Shown here one piece after another: positions 8,261-15,770 of a DNA stretch of 26,057 nucleotides. A model generated the notes under the pieces. It had not been told where the DNA came from, did no database searches, and saw only the letters and a program-made list of their open reading frames with translations. This DNA is from an uncultured Campylobacter sp. GTDB taxonomy: Bacteria > Campylobacterota > Campylobacteria > Campylobacterales > Campylobacteraceae. Positions within the stretch are counted from its first letter, which is position 1. The number at the start of each line of letters is the position of its first letter. The translations under genes were made by a program, and so were the position numbers. Location: NCBI RefSeq assembly GCF_938045775.1, contig NZ_CALIBH010000187.1:1-26057 (forward strand), in the 5' to 3' direction.

Positions 8261-9019
8261 ATGGATAGGCGTGAGGTCTTGGGTATTCTTTCTTTAGCTG
8301 CGGGCGTAGGCGTTTTGGGGCTCGGAGTCGCAAACTCCGGCGAGCACGCTAGACTCCGCCCGCCCGGAACTATAAGCGAGAAAGAATTTCTTAGCAAATG
8401 CCTAAGGTGCGGACTTTGTGTCGAGGCGTGCCCCTTTGATACGCTTAAGCTTGCGAGCTTTTGCGATCATGCTATTGCAAACGGCACGCCGTTTTTTATC
8501 CCGCGCGAAATTCCGTGCTATATGTGCGACGATATACCTTGCCTCGCGGCCTGTCCTAGCGACGCACTAGATAAAAGCCTGGTAAGCGAAGACTCCAAGC
8601 TTAACGTGCGTCTATCCAAAATGGGCGTTGCGGTCATAGATACCGAGCATTGCATCGCTTACGCCGGTATCCAATGCGACGCGTGCGTGCGAAGCTGCCC
8701 CGTAATGGATAAGGCGCTTAGGATCGATTACCGCCACAACAACCGCACCGAAAAGCACGCCCTACTCGTGCCCGTCGTAGATAGCGACTACTGCACGGGT
8801 TGCGGTAAGTGCGAGCATGCCTGCGTCACAAAAAAGGCGGTTATCAGCGTCGTGGAGCGCGAGCGCGTCATAGGAATTTCCAGCGATAACTACGTCAAAG
8901 GCTGGATCAAGGGCGACGACGCGAAACTCAAGGACGCAGACACCAAAATCAAGCTCGATCCGCAAAAGAGCAAGGACTACTTAAACGAGGACGATCTAAT
9001 GGAAGGGGCTAGACAATGA
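8261..9019 (+). CDS. napG: Ferredoxin-type quinol dehydrogenase component NapG
   Basis: The 252-aa product starts with a twin-arginine-like leader (MDRREVLGILSLAAG) followed by a polar domain with four 4Fe-4S cysteine groups: CLRCGLCVEACP, CYMCDDIPCLAACP, CIAYAGIQCDACVRSCP and CTGCGKCEHAC. This is NapG, the periplasmic iron-sulfur protein that works with membrane NapH to pass electrons from menaquinol toward NapB and NapA. The gene begins 3 bases after the napA stop with AAGGCG as ribosome site and overlaps napH by 4 bases (ATGA), so translation is probably coupled. No napC gene is in the operon, consistent with the NapGH route in Campylobacter. Confidence 0.95.
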   Translation: MDRREVLGILSLAAGVGVLGLGVANSGEHARLRPPGTISEKEFLSKCLRCGLCVEACPFDTLKLASFCDHAIANGTPFFIPREIPCYMCDDIPCLAACPSDALDKSLVSEDSKLNVRLSKMGVAVIDTEHCIAYAGIQCDACVRSCPVMDKALRIDYRHNNRTEKHALLVPVVDSDYCTGCGKCEHACVTKKAVISVVERERVIGISSDNYVKGWIKGDDAKLKDADTKIKLDPQKSKDYLNEDDLMEGARQ

Positions 9020-9825
9020 AATATACTATTTTAAGGCGTTTGAGCCAAATTTCTATTCTAGTCCTTTTTATTTTAGGAAATAATTTCGCCTTCAAAGCCG
9101 CGAGCGAAAACGGAATTTTATCAGGAATTCTAAAGGGCAATCTAAGCTCGTCGAAACTTTTCGGCACGATTAATCTAAGCGATCCGTTTGCGACGGCGCA
9201 GATGCTGCTAGCTAGCTTTTCTTTAGGCGCTACGGCGGTTATCGGAGCGGTTATCGTAGGCGCATTTTATGCGCTTATAGCGCCGCGAGTATATTGCTCA
9301 TGGGTTTGCCCGATAAATTTACTGACCGATCTTGCCGCGTGGCTTCGTAAAAGACTTGGCATAACGACTAGACTCGTTAACGTAAACCGCAAGGCTCGCT
9401 ACGTCCTAGCGGTGCTAGCTTTAGTTTGCAGCGGAGCTTTCGGCTTTGCGGCATTTGAGAGCGTAAGCTTTATCTCGCTTTTCGCGCGCGCCGTCATAGC
9501 GCTGAGTGCCAGTGCATTTGCAATCGCGCTACTGATCGTAGTTTTTGAAATTTTCGCGGGCGATCGCACTATCTGCTCGCGGCTATGCCCGCTCGGCGGA
9601 TTTTGGGCTGCGCTTAGCTATTTTAGCGTCATTCGCGTTCGCCACGAGGTTGATAAATGCACGATGTGCGGCAAATGCAAAATGGTTTGCCCCGAAGTGC
9701 AGGTACTTAAGATGGTCGGGCGCGAAAACGGGCGCGTTAGCAGCGAGTGTATCAGCTGCGGACGCTGCATCGACGTATGCGACGACGATGCGTTAAATTT
9801 TAGTATATTAGGAGTGAAAAAATGA
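9016..9825 (+). CDS. napH: Membrane quinol dehydrogenase component NapH
   Basis: The 269-aa product is an integral membrane iron-sulfur protein. Hydrophobic helices lie near residues 8-26, 60-90, 127-150 and 155-180. Cytoplasmic cysteine motifs CSWVCPINL and CSRLCPLGG sit between or after them, and two C-terminal 4Fe-4S motifs follow (CTMCGKCKMVCP and CISCGRCIDVC). This order is characteristic of NapH, which oxidises menaquinol and hands electrons to NapG. Both the start and the stop overlap neighbours by ATGA, typical of tight translational coupling within nap. Length and motifs are complete. Confidence 0.95.
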   Translation: MKYTILRRLSQISILVLFILGNNFAFKAASENGILSGILKGNLSSSKLFGTINLSDPFATAQMLLASFSLGATAVIGAVIVGAFYALIAPRVYCSWVCPINLLTDLAAWLRKRLGITTRLVNVNRKARYVLAVLALVCSGAFGFAAFESVSFISLFARAVIALSASAFAIALLIVVFEIFAGDRTICSRLCPLGGFWAALSYFSVIRVRHEVDKCTMCGKCKMVCPEVQVLKMVGRENGRVSSECISCGRCIDVCDDDALNFSILGVKK

Positions 9826-10355
9826 AAAAAATGGTTTTAGGCTTGGCTCTTGTATGCTGTGCGGCGCTATTTGCCGCGGATAAGACGGCATCTATAGACG
9901 CCGACAGCTTGGGCTTTATAAAAAGCGTAGACGAATCGGCGCAAAATAAAAACTCTCTGCCCGATTTCAAATATAGCGAGGACGCTCCGGGCGCCGCTTC
10001 AAAGATCGAGCGCAGCTTTGAAAACGCTCCGCCGCTCATACCGCACAGCCTAGAGGGGCTCGTGCCGATCACAAAGGATAACAATATGTGCGTAACCTGC
10101 CATATGCCCGATGTCGCTAAGGATGTAGGCTCTACGCCGATTCCAAAAAGCCACTTGGTGGACTTTCGCACAGGCGCGGATCTAAACGGCACGCTAGCCG
10201 AGCAGAGATTCAACTGCACTCAATGCCACGTACCGCAAGCCCAAACCAATCCGCTAGTTAAAAATAATTTTAAGGCTGATTTTAGCAGGTTTAGCGACGC
10301 AAATTCCACTTCTAATCTCATAGATACGCTAAATCAAGGCGCCGAGGTTGAGTAA
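9822..10355 (+). CDS. napB: Diheme cytochrome c subunit NapB
   Basis: The 177-aa product has a Sec signal peptide (MKKMVLGLALVCCAALFAA) and two heme c attachment motifs, CVTCH (about residue 89) and CTQCH (about residue 130). The other family histidines needed as axial ligands are present in the HSLEGLVP and KSHLVDFR regions. NapB is the small periplasmic partner that delivers electrons to NapA. The gene overlaps napH by 4 bases and is followed 9 bases later by napL. Sequence around the hemes (KDNNMCVTCHMPDVA) matches Nap-type diheme cytochromes well. Confidence 0.95.
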   Translation: MKKMVLGLALVCCAALFAADKTASIDADSLGFIKSVDESAQNKNSLPDFKYSEDAPGAASKIERSFENAPPLIPHSLEGLVPITKDNNMCVTCHMPDVAKDVGSTPIPKSHLVDFRTGADLNGTLAEQRFNCTQCHVPQAQTNPLVKNNFKADFSRFSDANSTSNLIDTLNQGAEVE

Positions 10356-10364
10356 GGAGCCGCG

Positions 10365-11579
10365 ATGAAATTTTTACCACCGCTGCTACTTTGCGCCTGC
10401 TTCATCTATGCCGGCAACGGCGTTGCAATACCTAGTGGCGCTGTGGGCATAGATGCGCCTGCAAAGATCAAACACGCTAGCTTCATACTAGAGCTTGACG
10501 CAAATGTCGCGGTGCTAAAAAATCTAGACGGCGAAATTTACGCAGGGCTTGACAACGGAAAGCTCTATAAAATCACCATTAACTCCGCGGAGAATTCCGC
10601 GCCAAATTCTGTCACTGGACAAAATTTCGCAGATCGAAATTCCGCGGCAAACGCAAGCATAAATTCCGATGCTGCGCAGAATTTCAATGCTAAAGCAAGC
10701 GTAAATTCCACGGGAAATTCCACCGCAAATTCCGCTGCCGTAAATTCTTTAGCAAATTCAACCGCAGCAAATTCTACGAAGCAAAATTCTGCTGAAAATT
10801 CTACGGCATTAAATTCCGCCTCGAGCGCAATATCCAAAACGCTAATTTTCGCCCTGCCCTCGTCCAAAAATTACCTAGATGAGCCGATGGGCGCTACCAT
10901 ATTCGACGTCGATAAATTAGGCGAGCGATACGCATTTTTATATAACGGCGACGCATTTGAAAAGATGCTGGGCGTGTTTGTAGGCGGCAAGATTACGCAC
11001 TACAAGCTACCGATGACGGGGATCAAAAACGTCTATTTCTACGACGAAAACACCGTGATTTTGCTAGGTCTTGGTAGCGAAATTTTATACTTCGACCTGT
11101 CTAGCGGCAAGGTAAGCTTTGAGCAAAAACTCACCATCGCGTCTTTGGGTGGTAGCGCTTACGACCGCGCCGGCGGAACGCTACTAATCTCGTGCGAAGG
11201 CGGCATCGTATTTTATTTCGACGCGAAAGCGAAAAAACTTATGAGCCAAAAGTCCCTGCACAAGGACGGAATCTACTCCGTGGCACTACTTGGCGATCGC
11301 ATGATGAGCGGCTCAAACGACAAAGAAAGATCGTGCTACTACGAAAACGGCGATTTCGCTAAATTTTATAACGCCCATTTTGCAGTTTTTGCCGTGGCGC
11401 TAAGCCCCGAGCTGGGCGCTTTTACCGTTGGTAACGGCGTGCGCGTAATTGATAAAGCAGGCGAGATCGTTCGCAGCATCGAGCTAGGTAACGATATCAT
11501 CAACTATCTGCTTTTCGCAGGAGAGTATCTCGTGGGCTCTGGGTACAATAGATATATCTACTTTTGGGAGTTAAAATGA
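10365..11579 (+). CDS. napL: NapL, periplasmic beta-propeller-like accessory protein with an Asn/Ser-rich insert
   Basis: Position between napB and napD, a signal peptide (MKFLPPLLLCACFIYAG) and repeated WD/propeller-like strands (KNLDGEIYAGLDNGKLYKI, SLHKDGIYSVALLGDRMMSG, YFWELK at the C-terminus) match epsilonproteobacterial NapL. Its exact role in nitrate reduction is unclear even where studied. The 404-aa length includes an inserted low-complexity stretch at residues about 73-157 with some 14 Asn-Ser dipeptides, which breaks the first propeller region. Ribosome site AAGGAG precedes the ATG, and the stop overlaps the napD start (ATGA). Identity rests partly on context because the family diverges quickly. 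Confidence 0.82.
   Translation: MKFLPPLLLCACFIYAGNGVAIPSGAVGIDAPAKIKHASFILELDANVAVLKNLDGEIYAGLDNGKLYKITINSAENSAPNSVTGQNFADRNSAANASINSDAAQNFNAKASVNSTGNSTANSAAVNSLANSTAANSTKQNSAENSTALNSASSAISKTLIFALPSSKNYLDEPMGATIFDVDKLGERYAFLYNGDAFEKMLGVFVGGKITHYKLPMTGIKNVYFYDENTVILLGLGSEILYFDLSSGKVSFEQKLTIASLGGSAYDRAGGTLLISCEGGIVFYFDAKAKKLMSQKSLHKDGIYSVALLGDRMMSGSNDKERSCYYENGDFAKFYNAHFAVFAVALSPELGAFTVGNGVRVIDKAGEIVRSIELGNDIINYLLFAGEYLVGSGYNRYIYFWELK
10581..10835 (+). repeat. Low-complexity AAATTC repeat inside napL
   Basis: About 255 bases inside napL are built from imperfect repeats around AAATTC/AATTCC, spaced roughly 9-18 bases and kept in frame. They encode a string of NSA/NST tripeptides. The DNA word resembles those crowding 17589-18445. 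Length is a multiple of three and no stop is introduced. Confidence 0.7.
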
Positions 11580-11911
11580 ATATTTCAAGCGTCGTAATCT
11601 ATCTAGGCGCAGATACCGACGTAGCGGAGTTTCGCAAGGAGCTGCAAAGCATCGGCGGCTGCGAGTTCGTAGCATGCGAGGACGGCAAGGCGGTCGCCAC
11701 GATTAGCGCGGAGAGCTTCGAGGACGAGATCACTGCATTTCGCGCGATAGAAGCCATAGAGGACGTAAGCGAAGCGATGATGATCTACTCATACTCCGAT
11801 CTGGACGCAGATATCGCCGCAGCAAACTCCGACAACGGCGAGCAGATAATGCGCGAGCTGGACGAAAAAGACCCGAGCCAGATCAAATACGGCGGCAAGG
11901 TGCGGGTCTAA
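11576..11911 (+). CDS. napD: NapA chaperone NapD
   Basis: The 111-aa product starts MNISSVVIYLGADTD and fits NapD, the small cytoplasmic chaperone that binds the NapA twin-arginine signal peptide and holds export until cofactor is loaded. The N-terminal SSVVIY strand and the following EFRKELQSIGGCEF match the ferredoxin-like fold of the family. I chose the ATG at 11576, which overlaps the napL stop as ATGA and has GGGAG upstream, rather than a start 12 bases earlier. The acidic C-terminal tail (after residue 80) is longer than in the E. coli protein (87 aa). It closes the nap operon. Confidence 0.9.
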   Translation: MNISSVVIYLGADTDVAEFRKELQSIGGCEFVACEDGKAVATISAESFEDEITAFRAIEAIEDVSEAMMIYSYSDLDADIAAANSDNGEQIMRELDEKDPSQIKYGGKVRV

Positions 11912-11940
11912 ATCGCCGCCGCAAATTTTAAAATTTTACC
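11891..11940 (+). terminator. Candidate terminator of the nap operon
   Basis: GGCGGC (11891-11896) and GCCGCC (11915-11920) form an inverted repeat across the napD stop codon, followed by the self-complementary AT-rich stretch AAATTTTAAAATTTT (about 11923-11937). This could end the nap transcript. The large loop makes it moderate evidence. Confidence 0.4.
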
Positions 11941-11947
11941 GCCAAAT

Positions 11948-11971
11948 GTAAATTTTAAAATTTCAAATTTA
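11948..11971 (+). repeat. 24-base AT-rich palindromic repeat, copy 1
   Basis: A 24-base sequence containing the palindrome AAATTTTAAAATTT followed by CAAATTTA occurs exactly at 11948-11971 and again at 19207-19230. Both copies are at the 3' ends of genes (napD on the plus strand, vapC on the minus strand). Confidence 0.6.
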
Positions 11972-12102
11972 ACTATATAATTTTAACCGCGCAAACAAGC
12001 TTGGAATTTTTTACAGCAAGTCGTTTGCTGCAAGCGCTGCGGATTATGGGCTCGTTAAGCTTGCATTGGATAATATAGCGCAATCTGCCCGAAGGAGTAA
12101 GC

Positions 12103-13056
12103 TTGCGCCTGAAATACCTTTGTATCATAGTTTTTCTAATTTGGGTTTGCATATTTATCGCCTTGCTGCCCACGTATAGAATTTCAGCTATCTTAGAAGC
12201 GCTTGATTTTAGCGATAAAAACCTGACGCAAAGAGAGTTTGTAGAGCTAAATTTAAAAGATTACCTAAAAAAGCTTCACTATTTAGATAATTATCCGCAA
12301 ATAGATTTCGGCAAGATGGCGGATATTCACTTAGACAAAAACGGCTATGAGAGAGTAAGATTTTCATGGTGCAACGGCGATAAATATCCAGACGATAGAT
12401 GCGAATTTTGGAAGCTGGATAAAAGGCTAAATTTTGATTATCTAATGGATCTGGGCTCTAAAATTTGCAAAGACGGCAAACCCATAAAAAATGCCGAAGA
12501 GATTATAGAAAACGACGAGGTTTTAAAACTACGGCTATTTTATCCTTGGGAGCAAAAGCATTTGATTGACGAAGGTGGAAATTTTATAGAGAATTTTATA
12601 TATATGAGGTTTGGAGATGGCGCCAACCACTCATTCGACCTATTTACTGATTTTGTATTTATAAGTAAAAATGACATACAATTACCAATTATGCACGAAA
12701 CAAAAACTAAAAAATTTGACATAATTACTCCAGAAAACAGATGTTATAGGTGGCTTTTAAACTCTATATTTAGGGATGTAGTTTATCAACAAAAAAAGAG
12801 CATATACCCGTTTTGCTATAACTATAAAAAGATAATTGATGAAAATATGGATTGCGATAGAGAATATATATTTTCTTTCATTTCAATATACGACAAGGGG
12901 AACAATCTCGATTATGAAACGATATTTTATAATAAAAATTTATACTATGATAAACATGAGACGGACATACTTTTCAATCAATACCAAAATTTAAATAATC
13001 AAAAGAGCAAGATAAATTTTAACTCACAAGGAGAAGGCGACGAAAGTGGGTATTGA
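12103..13056 (+). CDS. Hypothetical single-pass membrane-anchored protein, 317 aa
   Basis: The frame opens with TTG at 12103, preceded by a strong GAAGGAG site (12091-12097) with 5-base spacing. A hydrophobic helix at residues 4-24 (KYLCIIVFLIWVCIFIALLP) looks like an uncleaved signal anchor. The rest is polar, aromatic- and lysine-rich, with several cysteines (CNGDKYPDDRC, SKICKDG, NRCYRW, FCYNY), and probably extracytoplasmic. I do not recognise the family. The second half is clearly more AT-rich than nap or the permease gene that follows, which suggests acquired or fast-evolving DNA. It stands alone between nap and a minus-strand gene. Confidence 0.7.
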   Translation: MRLKYLCIIVFLIWVCIFIALLPTYRISAILEALDFSDKNLTQREFVELNLKDYLKKLHYLDNYPQIDFGKMADIHLDKNGYERVRFSWCNGDKYPDDRCEFWKLDKRLNFDYLMDLGSKICKDGKPIKNAEEIIENDEVLKLRLFYPWEQKHLIDEGGNFIENFIYMRFGDGANHSFDLFTDFVFISKNDIQLPIMHETKTKKFDIITPENRCYRWLLNSIFRDVVYQQKKSIYPFCYNYKKIIDENMDCDREYIFSFISIYDKGNNLDYETIFYNKNLYYDKHETDILFNQYQNLNNQKSKINFNSQGEGDESGY

Positions 13057-13421
13057 GTTGCTGGGCATTGCTTGCTAGAGCTGAAGTTAAAATTCTTTCT
13101 TTTATTATCGACTACTTTAAATTTAAACTCTAATCCATAAAATTTCGCCACGCCGCGCGGTGTAGCTTAAAAATACTGCGCCGCCGCATGACGCGACTCA
13201 AAATAACCTCGCCGATACTCGCGATCTTTGCTCTAAAATTCGTCAAAGAGCGCGAGCAGCAGCTGAAATTAAAATTTGCCTTTAAATTTGAAGCCTTTAA
13301 GCCCGCGCAAAAGCGCGAGCGGGCAAAAAGCCGCAAGGGCGCAAGAGCTGCAAGGGCGCGCTGGGCATTGCGCTTTACGGGCGACATTTTCTAAATTTAA
13401 AAGCGCCGAGCGACGTAAGCC
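13057..13421. other. Intergenic region, no gene recognised
   Basis: Open frames exist on both strands here (13188-13394 plus, 13130-13387 minus), but neither has a ribosome site or a product I recognise. The segment contains short local repeats such as GCAAGGGCGC (13333-13342 and 13350-13359). It may be the remains of a lost gene, but I cannot show it. Confidence 0.45.
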
Positions 13422-14948
13422 CTACTCGAATTCTATCTTTTTTAGATAGTCGTATAAATTTAGCACCGCGATAAATAGCGTTAAAATCGCGGGCCCCAAG
13501 ATCACGCCCCAGAACCCAAACGTGCTGATGCCCGAAAGCATCGAGAAGAAGATCAGCATCTCGTTGATGTTTGCGGGGTTTTCGACCAGGCGCGAGTTGA
13601 TAAATTTGATCACGAGCGGCTTTACGAAGCTGTCTGCGAGCGTTGAGATCAATATCACGCAATACGCCATTATCACGATCGCGCCCGAGGTGCTGCCCTG
13701 GGCTAGCACATATAGCGCTGTGGGCACGTAGATGAGCGCGCCGCCGACTGCAGGGATGAGCGAGCAGAAGGCGAAAAGCACCCCCATCAGCAGCGCGTCA
13801 AAGCCGAAGATCCCCGCGATGATCGAAAACAAAAAGCCCTGCAATACGGCGTTGAAGATGGTCGAGTAAAACACGACGCTCATCGTATTTGCCGTCTCGG
13901 AAAAGATATAATCGATCTGCGCGGGCTCGACGGGTAGAATTTTTTTAAAAAAGCGCTTGAAGCTCTCGCCGTAGAGGTATGCAAAAAAGCAAAACACAAT
14001 GATAAGCACCATATCGACGATAAATTTTGCGCTGGATTTCCCGACGACCGAGAGGTATGAGATGATCTGCTTCGCCAGACCCGCGACGTCTAGGTTTGCC
14101 AAAAATGAGCGAAACTGCGTATTAAATTTTTCAAAAGGCCCAGGCAGCTTGATGTCTAGGCTCTGAACGTAGCTAAGCGCGTCGTTTAGGCGCGCCATAT
14201 CGAAGCTCGCGGCATTTTTGGCGATCTCGATCACGGCGTAGATAAAAGGCACGAAAAAAAGCGCGCAGAGTAAAAACAGGCTAAGCACCGAGGCTAGCGT
14301 TCGCCTGCCGCGGCACAGCTTCGTTACTTTAGCGTGCAGACCCGAGGTCGCCACCGCCATCAGTACGCCGATTGCGATCACCATCAAAAACGGCGAAAAT
14401 AGATAGATCACGCAGCAAAACATCAGCAAGGTTGCGCCGATAAAAAATATCTTGTTCGTTTTCGCGCGCCCGTTAGCCTTGGCAAGACCTGCTTTCACAC
14501 CCACAGCAGCTCCCGAAGCGGCAGCAGCGCCTAGCGCGGAAGCATTAGCAGATGAGACTTTGTCGGTTTCGGTACGGTTTTTGCTTTGATTTTCGGCGGA
14601 GGTTTTAGTCCTACCTTCCGCGGCATCTAGCACAGCCGAAGCCGCTTTATCGGCAGCGGTATTTGCTTTAACGGCTTTAACCCCGCTTTCAACACCGACA
14701 TTGGCTCCACTTCCGCTTTGATTTTTGGCACCGATTTCGGCTCTATTTTCAGCAGCGGTTTCGGCTTTGTTTTTGATGGTCGCTTTGGCTTCGGCAGCGG
14801 CTTCGATTTTACCTTCAGCGTTATTTACGGTCTGATTTTCGGTGAAATTTTGCGCCTCGCCTTTGGCGTTATTCTCGGCGTTGTTTTGAGCTATCTTTTC
14901 AGCCAAGTTTTTATTGCGGCTTGCGGCGTTGTCTTTTGGCGTCGGCAA
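13422..14948 (-). CDS. AI-2E family transporter (PerM/YdiK type) with a long low-complexity N-terminal extension
   Basis: Residues about 166-508 match the AI-2E/PerM permease family. There is a pair of N-terminal helices (KIFFIGATLLMFCCVIYLF), a helix around LASVLSLFLLCALFFVPFIYAVIEIAK, then the conserved C-terminal half with FGFDALLMGVLFAFCSLIPAVGG, VKPLVIKFINSRL and FGFWGVILGPAI. About seven or eight membrane segments are expected. Family members are usually about 340-360 aa. This one has 508 because residues 1-165 are an Ala/Asn/Glu/Lys-rich hydrophilic stretch of AEN/AKN-like repeats, probably cytoplasmic. Start is TTG at 14948 with AAGGA 6 bases upstream, so the extension appears to be translated. 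Substrate is unknown; members range from autoinducer-2 export to Na+/H+ antiport. Confidence 0.85.
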   Translation of the reverse strand: MPTPKDNAASRNKNLAEKIAQNNAENNAKGEAQNFTENQTVNNAEGKIEAAAEAKATIKNKAETAAENRAEIGAKNQSGSGANVGVESGVKAVKANTAADKAASAVLDAAEGRTKTSAENQSKNRTETDKVSSANASALGAAAASGAAVGVKAGLAKANGRAKTNKIFFIGATLLMFCCVIYLFSPFLMVIAIGVLMAVATSGLHAKVTKLCRGRRTLASVLSLFLLCALFFVPFIYAVIEIAKNAASFDMARLNDALSYVQSLDIKLPGPFEKFNTQFRSFLANLDVAGLAKQIISYLSVVGKSSAKFIVDMVLIIVFCFFAYLYGESFKRFFKKILPVEPAQIDYIFSETANTMSVVFYSTIFNAVLQGFLFSIIAGIFGFDALLMGVLFAFCSLIPAVGGALIYVPTALYVLAQGSTSGAIVIMAYCVILISTLADSFVKPLVIKFINSRLVENPANINEMLIFFSMLSGISTFGFWGVILGPAILTLFIAVLNLYDYLKKIEFE

Positions 14949-15110
14949 ATTTTATCCTTTTGAAATTTGATGACGTATTTTATAAATTTTTTTATCAGAT
15001 TTCGATTAAATTTTGAAATTTCATAGAATTTACGAGCGGCATTCCTGCGCATACGGCGCGCTATACGACATGTACACGGATCGTACCTAATTTATTAAAA
15101 TAGCGCATAG

Positions 15111-15272
15111 CTCGAACATACGTCAAAACTATATGTGTGCTCCTATGCCGTATTTGAACCTTGCGCACACCACGGCAAGACGCCGTCTTACGCCGAGCTT
15201 TTGGCGGAGCTAGGCCTATCTCGCGTGGTAATCGGCGCGCGCGATACGAATGCGCAGGCTGCGTGCGGCTAA
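15111..15272 (+). pseudogene. ribD: Relic of ribD (riboflavin deaminase/reductase), deaminase zinc-site segment only
   Basis: In a frame between stops at 15108 and 15270 the translation reads YAVFEPCAHHGKTPSYAE, followed by LLAELGLSRVVIGARDTNAQAA. This aligns with the RibD deaminase core (LEPCSHxGRTPPC...ARVVxAxxDPNPxVAG). The first zinc cysteine and the histidine of PCxH are kept, but the second zinc cysteine is replaced by tyrosine and a stop follows at ACG. No start codon, ribosome site, N-terminal half or reductase domain is present nearby. It is thus a fragment of about 54 codons, left from a deletion or partial transfer. A functional ribD should exist elsewhere. The resemblance is by eye but covers the most diagnostic motif. 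Confidence 0.6.
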
Positions 15273-15364
15273 ATTTGATGAAATTAGCGCTTTGGTGGGC
15301 AGTGCTGATATGTTGACGCCAGACTCTTGTGCCGCGCCGCAAAATCTAAAGCCGCGCTCGCCCG

Positions 15365-15598
15365 ATGTGTGGATATACTCGCGCTGCAACTTTTACAATA
15401 AGCCCAATGACAACTTTATGCGGAAAAGAAAAATGTATAGCGAATGCGTCTGCTAGAAGCGAAGTAAAAATCGATACAATAAACGAGAGTGAAGTAAAAG
15501 CTAAGCGGGTGACAGGCTATTTTTTAGAAAATCAATGTACCTTAATAATCGCAAACAACAATCCACGTAGGATAAAAGAATACGAATTTATAAAATAA
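15365..15598 (+). pseudogene. Orphan open frame, likely C-terminal remnant of an unknown protein
   Basis: The 77-codon frame has a protein-like second half (SEVKAKRVTGYFLENQCTLIIANNN) but no ribosome binding site before any ATG, at 15365 or at the internal ATG 42 bases later. The first part looks like out-of-frame or fused sequence. It lies just after the ribD relic and before a converging minus-strand gene, in DNA that appears to be decayed. I do not recognise the family. Confidence 0.3.
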
Positions 15599-15623
15599 TG
15601 AGCACAACGGATGCGCGGATAGA

Positions 15624-15770
15624 CTAAATTTTGACTTTCAATGGAGAGTGAGAATAATAGCCCGCCCCTATAGGCATATGAAAGCAGAACTTCGCTCCAG
15701 CTTGCGCTGCAGCCGCATTAGCGAGACCATGTGAAAGCCCATCTCTAATAATGCCCAATCCGTTACTCAT
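15624..15770 (-). CDS. Very small protein, 48 aa, overlapping the preceding membrane protein gene
   Basis: The ATG at 15770 lies within the last codons of the 201-aa membrane protein gene upstream (8-base overlap) and has an excellent GAAGGAG site with 7-8-base spacing. This argues for genuine, coupled translation. The product is MSNGLGIIRDGLSHG then an Ala-rich segment (LANAAAAQAGAK), then FCFHMPIGAGYYSH. No signal peptide is obvious; one short Ala-rich helix is likely. I cannot name a family. It may be a small partner of the upstream membrane protein or the remaining N-terminus of a longer gene. Confidence 0.5.
   Translation of the reverse strand: MSNGLGIIRDGLSHGLANAAAAQAGAKFCFHMPIGAGYYSHSPLKVKI

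Noticed and set aside
10581..10835. Short regular repeats in napL as a CRISPR array
   Set aside because: Units are only about 6-9 bases, in frame and without unique 30-base spacers or cas genes.
13130..13394. Overlapping frames on both strands (85 aa minus, 68 aa plus)
   Set aside because: No ribosome site, no recognisable motif, and composition typical of AT/GC-word-rich spacer.
14718..14963. 81-aa plus-strand frame rich in Phe and Gly (repeated FGS-like)
   Set aside because: It is the antisense reading of the repetitive N-terminus of the permease; repeats make long frames on both strands.
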